Shown here: positions 13,120 to 22,147 of the stretch, piece by piece
How the letters are laid out: each line of letters begins with the position of its first letter
Position numbering within the stretch: position 1 is the stretch's first letter
DNA from: Sympetrum striolatum
Lineage: Eukaryota > Arthropoda > Insecta > Odonata > Libellulidae
Direction: 5' to 3'
Length of the DNA stretch: 64,000 nt
Assembly: GCA_947579665.1 (NCBI GenBank)
Contig: OX388346.1
Coordinates: forward strand, 95,048,615 to 95,112,614
The notes under the pieces: generated by a model
The model's database searches: none
Seen by the model: only the letters and a program-made list of their open reading frames with translations
What the model was told of the DNA's origin: nothing
Position numbers and translations under genes: made by a program

Positions 13120-16100
13120 AATTTTATCGAAATAAGCAACAAAAACGAATAATTTTTGCGAAATTTCAATTTTTTTCCTCTTTTTTTCCCTTAATTTTCC
13201 TAATTTTATCGATTTTTTATCAAAATAAGCAACGAAACGAATAATTTTTGCGTAATTTCAATTTTTTTCCTCTTTTTTTCCCTTATTTTTCCTCATTTCT
13301 GCGATTTATTATCGAAAATAGCAACAAAAACGAATAATTTTGGCGAAATTTCAATTTTTTTCCTCTTTTTTTCCCTTAATTTTCCTAATTTTATCGATTT
13401 ATTATCGAAAAAAGCAACAAAAACTAATAATTTGAGCGAAATTTCAATTTTTTTCCTCTTTTTTCCCTTAATTTTCCTAATTTTATCGATTTATTATGGT
13501 AAAAATCGCAACAAAAACTAATAATGTTTGCGAAATTTCAATTATTTCCTCTTTTTTTCCCTTAATTTTCATAAATTTTATCGATTTATTATCGAAAAAA
13601 GCAACAAAAACTAATAATTTGAGCGAAATTTCAATTTTTTTCCTCTTTTTTTCCCTAAATTTTCCTCATTTTGTCGATTTTATATGGAAAAAAGCAACAA
13701 AAACTAATAATTTGAGACATAATTTAAATTTTTTTCCTCTTTTTTTCCCTTAATTTTCCTCATGTTATCGCTTTTTAATCGAAAAAAGTAACGAAAACGA
13801 ATAATTTTGGCGAAATTTAAATTTTTTTCCTCTTTTTTTCCCTTAATTTTCCTAATTTTATCGATTTATTATCGATAAAAGCAACAAAAACTAATGATTT
13901 GAGCGAAATTTCAATTTTTTTCCTCTTTTTTTCCTCATTTAATCGATTTATTATCGAAAAAAACAACAAAAACTAATAATTTGAGCGAAATTTCAATTTT
14001 TTTCCTCTTTTTTTCCCTTAATTTTCCTAATTTTTTCGATTTATTATCGAAAAAAGCAACAAAAACGAATAATTTTGGCGAAATTTCAACTTTTTTCCTC
14101 TTTTTTTCTCTTAATTTTCCTAATTTTATCGATTTATTATCGAAAAAAGCAACAAAAACTAATAATATGAGCGAAATTTCAATTTTTTTCCTCTTTTTTT
14201 TCCTTAATTTTCCTAATTTTATCGATTTATTATCGAAAAAAGCAACAAAAGCGAATAATTTTGGCGAAATTTCAATTTTTTTCCTCTTTTTTTCCCTTAA
14301 TTTTCCTCATTTTATCGATTTATTATCGAAGAAAGCAACAAAAACGAATAATGTTTGCGAAATTTCAATTTTTTTCCTCTTTTTTTCCCTTAATTTTCCT
14401 GGTCTTATCGATTTATTATCGAAAAAAGCAACAAAAACGAATAACTTCGGCGAAATTTCAATTTTTTTTTTCTCTTTTTTTCCCTTAATTTTCCTCATTT
14501 AATCGATTTATTATCGAAAAAAGCAACAAAAACGAATAATTTCGGCGAAATTTTAATTGTTTTCCTCTTTTTTTACCTTAATTTTCCTCATTTTATCGAT
14601 TTATAATCGAAAAAAGCAACAAAAACGAATAATTTTAGCGAAATTTCAATTTTTTTCCTCTTTTTTCCCTTAATTTTCCTAATTTTATCGAAATAAGCAA
14701 CAAAAACGAATAATTTTTGCGAAATTTCAATTTTTTTCCTCTTTTTTTCCCTTAATTTTCCTAATTTTATCGATTTTTTATCAAAATAAGCAACGAAACG
14801 AATAATTTTTGCGTAATTTCAATTTTTTTCCTCTTTTTTTCCCTTATTTTTCCTCATTTCTGCGATTTATTATCGAAAATAGCAACAAAAACGAATAATT
14901 TTAGCGAAATTTCAATTTTTTTCCTCTTTTTTTCCCTTAATTTTCCTCATTTTATCGATTTATTATCGAAGAAAGCAACAAAAACGAATAATTTTTGCGA
15001 AATTTCAATTTTTTTCCTCTTTTTTTCCCTTAATTTTCCTGGTCTTATCGATTTATTATCGAAAAAAGCAACAAAAACGAATAACTTCGGCGAAATTTCA
15101 ATTTTTTTTTTCTCTTTTTTTCCCTTAATTTTCCTCATTTAATCGATTTTTTATCGAAAAAAGCAACAAAAACGAATAATTTCGGCGAAATTTTAATTGT
15201 TTTCCTCTTTCTTTACCTTAATTTTCCTCATTTTATCGATTTATAATCGAAAAAAGCAACAAAAACTAATAATTTGAGCGAAATTTCAATATTTTTCCTC
15301 TTTTTTTACCTTAATTTTCCTCATTTTATCGATTTATTATCGAAAAAAGCAACAAAAGCGAATAATTTTGGCGAAATTTCAATTTTTTTCCTCTTTTTTT
15401 CCCTTAATTTTCCTCATTTTATCGATTTATTATCGAAGAAAGCAACAAAAACGAATAATTTTCGCGAAATTTCAATTTTTTTCCTCTTTTTTTCCCTTAA
15501 TTTTCCTGGTCTTATCGATTTATTATCGAAAAAAGCAACAAAAACGAATAACTTCGGCGAAATTTCAATTTTTTTTTTCTCTTTTTTTCCATTAATTTTC
15601 CTCATTTAATCGATTTATTATCGAAAAAAGCAACAAAAACGAATAATTTCGGCGAAATTTTAATTGTTTTCCTCTTTTTTTACCTTAATTTTCCTCATTT
15701 TATCGATTTATAATCGAAAAAAGCAACAAAAACGAATAATTTTAGCGAAATTTCAATTTTTTTCCTCTTTTTTCCCTTAATTTTCCTAATTTTATCGAAA
15801 TAAGCAACAAAAACGAATAATTTTTGCGAAATTTCAATTTTTTTCCTCTTTTTTTCCCTTAATTTTCCTAATTTTATCGATTTTTTATCAAAATAAGCAA
15901 CGAAACGAATAATTTTTGCGTAATTTCAATTTTTTTCCTCTTTTTTTCCCTTATTTTTCCTCATTTCTGCGATTTATTATCGAAAATAGCAACAAAAACG
16001 AATAATTTTGGCGAAATTTCAATTTTTTTCCTCTTTTTTTCCCTTAATTTTCCTAATTTTATCGATTTATTATCGAAAAAAGCAACAAAAACTAATAATT

Positions 16101-16860
16101 TGAGCGAAATTTCAATTTTTTTCCTCTTTTTTCCCTTAATTTTCCTAATTTTATCGATTTATTATGGTAAAAATCGCAACAAAAACTAATAATGTTTGCG
16201 AAATTTCAATTATTTCCTCTTTTTTTCCCTTAATTTTCATAAATTTTATCGATTTATTATCGAAAAAAGCAACAAAAACTAATAATTTGAGCGAAATTTC
16301 AATTTTTTTCCTCTTTTTTTCCCTAAATTTTCCTCATTTTGTCGATTTTATATGGAAAAAAGCAACAAAAACTAATAATTTGAGACATAATTTAAATTTT
16401 TTTCCTCTTTTTTTCCCTTAATTTTCCTCATGTTATCGCTTTTTTATCGAAAAAAGTAACGAAAACGAATAATTTTGGCGAAATTTAAATTTTTTTCCTC
16501 TTTTTTTCCCTTAATTTTCCTAATTTTATCGATTTATTATCGATAAAAGCAACAAAAACTAATGATTTGAGCGAAATTTCAATTTTTTTCCTCTTTTTTT
16601 CCTCATTTAATCGATTTATTATCGAAAAAAACAACAAAAACTAATAATTTGAGCGAAATTTCAATTTTTTTCCTCTTTTTTTCCCTTAATTTTCCTAATT
16701 TTTTCGATTTATTATCGAAAAAAGCAACAAAAACGAATAATTTTGGCGAAATTTCAACTTTTTTCCTCTTTTTTTCTCTTAATTTTCCTAATTTTATCGA
16801 TTTATTATCGAAAAAAGCAACAAAAACTAATAATATGAGCGAAATTTCAATTTTTTTCCT
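13120..16860 (+). repeat. Composite higher-order repeat, offsets 1107 and 2668 bp
   Basis: Three copies of the CAAAATAAGCAACG / GCGTAATTTC / TTTCTGCGATTT monomer run start near 13201, 14762 and 15869. The block 13120-14190 matches 15787-16860 at 2667-2668 bp. The block 14240-14900 matches 15347-16007 at 1107 bp. A shorter block, 14270-14600, matches 14910-15240 at 640 bp. The region is therefore a mosaic of overlapping duplications rather than a single repeated unit. Confidence 0.85.
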
Positions 16861-17631
16861 CTTTTTTTCCCTTAATTTTCCTGATCTTATCCATTTTTTA
16901 TCGAAAAAAGCAACAAAAACGAATAACTTCGGCGAAATTTCAATTTTTTTCCTCTTTTTTCCCTTAATTTTCCTCATTTTATCGATTTATTATCTAAAAA
17001 AGCAACAAAATCGAAGAAATTTTAGCGAAATTTCGATTTGTTTCCTCTTTTTTTCCCTTAATTTTCCGCATTTTGTCGATTTATTATCGAAAAAAGCAAC
17101 AAAAACGAATAATTTGAGCGAAATTTCAATTTTTTTCCTCTTTTTTTCCCTTAATTTTCCTCATTTTATCGATTTATTATCGAAAAAAGCAACAAAAACG
17201 AATAATTTTAGCGAATTTTCAATTTTTTTCCTCTTTATTCCCTTTATTTTCCTCATTTCTTCGATTTATTGTCGAAAAAACAAAAAAAAATAATTTGAGC
17301 GAAATTTCAACTTTTTTCCCTTTATTTTCCTCATTTTATCGATTTTTTATCTAAAAAAGCAACAAAAACGATTAATTTTGGCGAAATTTCAATTTTTTTC
17401 CTTTTTTTTCCTTAATTTTCCTAATTTTATCGATTCATTATCGAAAAAAGCAACAAAAAAGAATAATTTGAGCGAAATTTCAATTTTTTTCCTCTTTTTT
17501 AGCCTTAATTTTCCTCATTTTATCGATTTATTATCGAAAAAAGCAACACAAACGAATAATTTTGGCGAATTTCAATTTTTTTCCTCATTTTTTCTCTTAA
17601 TTTTCCTATCTTTATCCATTTATTATCGAAA

Positions 17632-18410
17632 AAAGCAACAAAAACTAATAATATGATCGAAATTTCAATTGTTTTCCCGTAATTTTCCTAATTTTATCGA
17701 TTTATTATCGAAAAAAGCAACAAAAACTAATAATTTGAGCGAAATATCAATTTTTTTCCACTTGTTTAGTCTTAATTTTCCTAATTTTATCGATTTATTA
17801 TCGAAAAAAGCAACAAAAACGAATAATTTTAGTGAATTTTCAATTTTTTTCCTCTTTTTTCCCTTAATTTTCCTAATTTCATCGATTTTATATGGAAAAA
17901 AGCAACACAAACGAATAATTTTGGCGAATTTTCGATTTTTTTCCTCTATTTTCCCTTTATTTTCCTCATTTCTTCGATTTATTATCGAAAAAACAAAAAA
18001 AAAAATTATTTGAACGATATTTCAATTTTTTTCCCTTTATTTTCCTCATTTTATCGATTTTTTATCTAAAAAGCAACAAAAACGAATAATTTTAGCGAAT
18101 TTTCAATTTTTTCCTCTTTATTTCTCTTAATTTTCCTCATTTTATCGATTTATTATCGAAAAAAGCAACAAAAAGAAATAATTTCGGCGAAATTTCAATT
18201 TTCTTCCTCTTCTTTTCCCTTAATTTCCCTCATTTTATCGATTTATTATCGAAAAAAGCAAAAAAAGCAAATAATTTTAACGAAATTTCTATTTTTTTCC
18301 TCTTTTTTTCCCTTAATTTTCCTCATTTTATCGATTTATTATCGAAAAAAGCAACAAGAACGAATAATTTCGGCGAAATTTCAATTTTTTTCCATTTTTT
18401 TCCTTAATTT
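17632..18410 (+). repeat. Fourth copy of the 1400-2170 monomer module
   Basis: The ordered run beginning with the GTTTTCCCGTAATTTT monomer occurs at about 1438, 6030, 8684 and 17670. It then passes through a TTTAGTCTT monomer, a TTTATATGG monomer, a shortened CTATTTTCCC monomer and a GCAACAAGAACG monomer. Spacings are 4592, 2654 and 8986 bp. The last copy is separated from the others by unrelated variant orders, so it was moved or re-amplified at long range. Confidence 0.8.
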
Positions 18411-21051
18411 TCCTAATTTTATCGATTTATTATCGAAAAAAGCAACAAAAAAGAATAATTTTAGTGAAATTTCAATTTTTTTCCTCTTTTTTAGCCTTAA
18501 TTTTCCTCATTTTATTGATTTATTTTCGAAAAAAGCAACAAAAACGAATAATTTTAGCGAATTTTCAATTTTTTTCCTCTTTTCTCCCTTAATTTTCCTA
18601 ATTTCATCGATTTTATATGGAAAAAAGCAACACAAATGAATAATTTTGGCGAATTTTCAATTTTTTTCCTCTTTTTTTCCCTTAATTTTCCTCATTTTAT
18701 CGCTTTTTTATCGAAAAAAGCAACAAAAACGAATAATTTTGGCGAAATTTCAATTTTTTCCTCTTTTATTCCCTTAATTTTCCTAATTTTATCGATTTAT
18801 TATCGAAAAAAGCAACAAAAACTAATAATTTGAGCGAAATTACAATTTTTTTCCTCTTTTTTAGTCTTAATTTTCCTCATTTTATCGATTTAATATCGAA
18901 AAAAGCAACAAAAACGAATAATTTTAGCAAATTTTCAATTTTTTTCCTCTTTTCTCCTTAATTTTCCTAATTTCGTCGATGTTATATGGAAAAAAGCAAC
19001 ACAAACGAATAATTTTAGCGAATTTTCAATTTTTTTCCTCTTTTCTCCCTTAATTTTCCTAATTTCATCGATTTTATATGGAAAAAAGCAACACAAACGA
19101 ATAGTTTTGGCGATTTTCAATTTTTTTCCTCTTTTTTTCCTTTAATTTTCCTCATTTTATCGCTTTTTTATCGAAAAAAGCAACAAAAACGAATAATTTT
19201 GGCGAAATTTCAATTTTTTTCCTCTTTTATTCCCTTAATTTTCCTAATTTTATCGATTTATTATCGATAAAAGCAACAAAAACTAATGATTGGAGCGAAA
19301 TTTCAATTTTTTTCCTCTTTTTTTCCCTTAATTTTCCTCATTTAATCGATTTATTATCGAAAAAGCAACAAAAACTAATAATTTGAGCGAAATTTCAATT
19401 TTTTTCCTCTTTTTTAGTCTTAATTTTCCTCATTTTATCGATTTATTATCGAAAAAAGCAACAAAAACGAATAATTTTAGCGAATTTTCAATTTTTTTCC
19501 CTTAATTTTCCTAATTTCATCGATTTTATATGGAAAAAGCAACAAAAACGAATAATTTGGCGAAATTTCAATTTTTTTCCTTTTTTTCCTTAATTTTCCT
19601 AATTTTATCGATTTATTATCGAAAAAAGCAACAAAAAAGAATAATTTTAGCGAAATTTCAATTTTTTTCCCCTTTTTTAGCCTTAATTTTCCTCATTTTA
19701 TCGATTTATTATCGAAAAAAGCAACAAAAACGAATAATTTTAGCGAATTTTCAATTTTTTTCCTCTTTTTTCCCTTAATTTTCCTAATTTCATCGATTTT
19801 ATATGGAAAAAAGCAACACAAACGAATAATTTTGGCGAATTTTCAATTTTTTTCCTCTTTTTTTCCCTTAATTTTCCTCATTTTATCGCTTTTTTATCGA
19901 AAAAAGCAACAAAAACGAATAATTTTGGCGAAATTTCAATTTTTTTCCTCTTTTATTCCCTTATTTTTCCTAATTTTATCGATAAAAGCAACAAAAACTA
20001 ATGATTTGAGCGAAATTTCAATTTTTTTCCTCTTTTTTTCCCTTAATTTTCCTCATTTAATCGATTTATTATCGAAAAAAGCAACAAAAACTAATAATTT
20101 GAGCGAAATTTCAATTTTTTTCCTCTTTTTTAGTCTTAATTTTCCTCATTTTATCGATTTATTATCGAAAAAAGCAACAAAAACTAATAATTTTAGCGAA
20201 TTTTCAATTTTTTTCCTCTTTTTTCCCTTAATTTTCCTAATTTCATCGATTTTATATGGAAAAAAGCAACAAAAACAAATAATTTGGCGAAATTTCAATT
20301 TTTTTCCTCTTTTTTTCCCTTAATTTTCCTAATTTTATCGATTTATTATCGATAAAAGCAACAAAAACTAATGATTTAAGCGAAATTTCAATTTTTTTCC
20401 TCTTTTTTTCCCTTAATTTTCCTCATTTAATCGATTTATTATCGAAAAAAGCAACAAAAACTAATAATTTGAGCGAAATTTCAATTTTTTTCCTTTTTTT
20501 TCCCTTAATTTTCCTAATTTTTTCGATTTATTATCGAAAAAAGCAACAAAAACTAATAATTTTGGCGCAATTTCTAATTTTTTTCCCTTAATTTTCCTGA
20601 TCTTATCAATTTATTATCGAAAAAAGCAACAAAAACGAATAACTTCGGCGAAATTTCAATTTTTTTCCTCTTTTTTTCCCTTAATTTTCCTAATTTTATC
20701 GATTTCTTATCGATAAAAGCAACAAAAACTAATGATTTGAGCGAAATTTCAATTTTTTACCTCTTTTTTTCCCTTAATTTTCCTAATTTAATCGATTTAT
20801 TATCGAAAAAAGCAACAAAAACTAATAATTTGAGCGAAATTTCAATTTTTTTCCTCTTTTTTTCCCTTAATTTTCCTAATTTTTTCGATTATTATTGAAA
20901 AAAGCAACAAAAACGAATAATTTTGGCGAAATTTCAACTTTTTTCCTCTTTTTTTCTCTTAATTTTCCTAATTTTATCGATTTATTATCGAAAAAAGCAA
21001 CAAAAACTAATAATATGAGCGAAATTTCAATTTTTTTCCTCTTTTTTTCCC

Positions 21052-21055
21052 TTAA
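21052..21055. repeat. Left TTAA target-site duplication
   Basis: This TTAA follows the satellite CCC directly and is immediately outside the left terminal repeat. It matches the TTAA at 22144-22147. Since the satellite monomer itself has CCCTTAATTTT at this phase, it is the target tetranucleotide. Confidence 0.85.
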
Positions 21056-21065
21056 CCCTTTCGCG
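21056..21065 (+). repeat. Left terminal inverted repeat of the element
   Basis: CCCTTTCGCG is the exact reverse complement of 22134-22143. The match does not continue inward as a perfect repeat: the next bases are ACGGCGGG here and CCTGTTGT on the complement of the right end. Confidence 0.88.
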
Positions 21066-21199
21066 ACGGCGGGCTCAGCGTAAATTGTCTACCGTCTGCC
21101 GAAGGACTCGAGGAGAACTTCTTTCCTCATATACGGAGACCTTTTGGAGCATTGCAATCCCCAGGTATAAAATTTGACCTTTTTCGAGAACTCAGCCCC

Positions 21200-21236
21200 G
21201 GGATTTCTGACCCTATCCTCATAAACCCCGTGGGGG
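21200..21236 (+). repeat. Left arm of imperfect internal inverted repeat
   Basis: A 37-bp segment starts with GGGATTTC and ends with CGTGGGGG. It aligns without gaps to the reverse complement of 21942-21978 at about 26 of 37 positions, with both 8-bp edges and a central TCCT identical. It may be the remnant of a longer inverted-repeat architecture inside the element. Confidence 0.6.
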
Positions 21237-21284
21237 GCTAACATCCGGCTGCGACCGCGAGTCAGAGGAATTGTCGGAAAGTAA

Positions 21285-21626
21285 ATGTTTTTGCACATGT
21301 TGTTGCAAATGATTATTTGTTGTTTATTTGTCAATCTAACATTGAAAATGAAAGCAATGTCTTGCGCTAAATATGTACAGCTTTTATACGAAGTTCTAGT
21401 GTTAATATTTAACGTGATAGTCAAACGTCAACGTGATAGTAAAACCTGTACCTACGCCAGATATTTTTACTTAATCTATCCTTGTTTTCAGTTAGCGATG
21501 AGAACTATGTCTACTCAAAAGATACTCCTATGTTTTCACTGGAAAGAGAAATTAACAAGAGTTGATGGACCCAAGAAAGAGAAACTCAACGATATGATTC
21601 CAAATAAAAGAGAACTAGGCAGATGA
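21285..21626 (+). other. Unrecognised 113-codon open frame inside the element
   Basis: This frame opens with ATG and ends in TGA inside the transposon. It has a hydrophobic N-terminal third (MLLQMIICCLFV) and a basic C-terminal third rich in Lys, Arg and Glu. I recognise no family and no piggyBac catalytic motif. A tract ending TATCCTTGTTTTCAG at about 21491 looks like a 3' splice site, and CAGGTATAA near 21164 looks like a 5' splice site that also overlaps a TATAAAA. AATAAA occurs near 21604. These could be relics of a transposase gene or of captured host sequence, or chance. The frame is short enough to be chance. Confidence 0.15.
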
Positions 21627-21941
21627 TAAAAAAATTAATATGTGAAAGGGAAAAAATGCTATCAAAAATGAATCGACAGAACATTGTGCATAGCATTCTC
21701 TAATGAGAGTATTTTAGCTTATTAGAATGTTCTTGCGAAAGTATTGGAAATACGTTAATATTAACTCTAGAGTTTCGTTTAAAAGTGGTACAATATCAAC
21801 GTAAGACAAGGATATTATTTCAAATGCAATATTACCAACAATCACAAAATTAATTTATTGGCAAAACGAGTGCAAAAATATATCCTTAATAGCAGCCCCA
21901 TGCAGCGAACGGCACAGTAAAATGACCCATCGACCTTCGGA
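21627..21941. other. AT-rich interior of the element, no gene seen
   Basis: This is unique, moderately AT-rich sequence between the open frame and the GC-rich right arm. No tandem repeat, RNA gene or domain-coding frame is recognisable. It does not resemble the satellite. Confidence 0.5.
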
Positions 21942-21978
21942 CCCCCACGAGCTCGCCCAGGAAAAGGCCGGAAATCCC
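21942..21978 (-). repeat. Right arm of imperfect internal inverted repeat
   Basis: This segment starts with CCCCCACG and ends with GAAATCCC. It is the partner of 21200-21236, with equal length and ungapped alignment on the opposite strand. The two arms lie 144 bp and 165 bp from their respective element ends. Confidence 0.6.
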
Positions 21979-22023
21979 GCGTTCAAGGGTTATAATCCGC
22001 ACCAATTGACCATTTCTACCTGC

Positions 22024-22127
22024 GTCGTCTATACACGACGTTCGTTCTTTTGCGTAGGAAAATCTCTGTCGTCTATGCACGACGTTCGTTCTCTGGGGTA
22101 GGAAAATCTCCGTCGTCCATAGACGAC
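22024..22127 (+). repeat. 44-bp subterminal tandem repeats with dyads
   Basis: Two full units of 44 bp start at 22024 and 22068, and a truncated third unit starts at 22112. Each starts with a short dyad: GTCGT-CTATAC-ACGAC, GTCGT-CTATGC-ACGAC, and GTCGTC-CATA-GACGAC in the third. The full units continue with GTTCGTTCT and end in GTAGGAAAATCTC. The third unit stops right after its dyad, 6 bp before the right terminal repeat. Similar arrays are not seen at the left end. In DNA transposons, subterminal repeats of this kind often bind the transposase. That role is inference here. Confidence 0.85.
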
Positions 22128-22133
22128 AACAGG

Positions 22134-22143
22134 CGCGAAAGGG
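22134..22143 (-). repeat. Right terminal inverted repeat of the element
   Basis: CGCGAAAGGG is the exact reverse complement of the left end at 21056-21065, followed directly by the TTAA duplication. Confidence 0.88.
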
Positions 22144-22147
22144 TTAA
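22144..22147. repeat. Right TTAA target-site duplication
   Basis: This TTAA abuts the right terminal repeat and is also the first tetranucleotide of the resuming satellite monomer (TTAATTTTCC). It pairs with 21052-21055. Confidence 0.85.

Larger units (their letters stand above)
1..21055 (+). repeat. 93-bp satellite array, family A (left segment)
   Basis: This is a head-to-tail tandem array with a modal 93-bp period. Numbering the monomer from its TTAATTTTCC: positions 11-18 are TCATTTTA or TAATTTTA; ATCGAT lies near 18-23; TTATTATCG follows to 32; an A-run and GCAACAAAAACG reach about 50; AATAATTTT is at 51-59; GCGAAATTTCAA is at 61-72; a pyrimidine tract with CCTC fills 70-93. Common variants replace the 21-34 box (TTTATATGG, CTTTTTTATCG, TTTTTTATCAAAAT, TTATTATCTAAAA), change position 60 (G, A or T), or lose about 10 bp of pyrimidine tract. 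Many monomers are 92 bp because the T-run is 6 rather than 7. Dividing the length by 92.5 gives roughly 227 monomers, which is an estimate. No gene is seen. All long open frames here are periodic 31-residue shadows. The array extends past the left edge of the window. Confidence 0.97.
21056..22143. mobile_element. Non-autonomous piggyBac-like DNA transposon
   Basis: This 1088-bp block of unrelated sequence interrupts the satellite. Its ends are perfect 10-bp inverted repeats, CCCTTTCGCG on the left and CGCGAAAGGG on the right. Both are flanked by TTAA, and removing the element plus one TTAA restores an ordinary satellite CCCTTAATTTTCC. TTAA target duplication and terminal repeats starting with CCC are established hallmarks of the piggyBac superfamily. 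The ends (about 21056-21290 and 21890-22143) are much richer in G and C than the middle and the satellite. No DDD-type transposase can be recognised. The full-length enzyme is usually about 500-600 residues, and the longest frame here is 113, so the copy would depend on a transposase made elsewhere. There is no poly(A) tail, which argues against a retroposon. The call rests on ends and target site, not on coding similarity. Confidence 0.85.

Noticed and set aside
1..21055. CRISPR-like array of regular repeats
   Set aside because: The whole period is repeated. There are no unique spacers between short repeats, and there are no cas genes.
21089..21424. Minus-strand 111-codon frame in the element
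   Set aside because: It overlaps the left GC-rich end of the transposon, matches nothing I recognise, and runs almost to the terminal repeat. It is best treated as a chance frame.
21980..22005. tRNA T-loop-like GTTCAAGGG / TATAATCC stretch
   Set aside because: No acceptor stem, D-arm or anticodon arm can be placed around it.
21886..22080. Minus-strand 64-codon frame in the element
   Set aside because: Its N-terminal half is encoded by the 44-bp subterminal repeats, so it is likely a by-product of the repeat.
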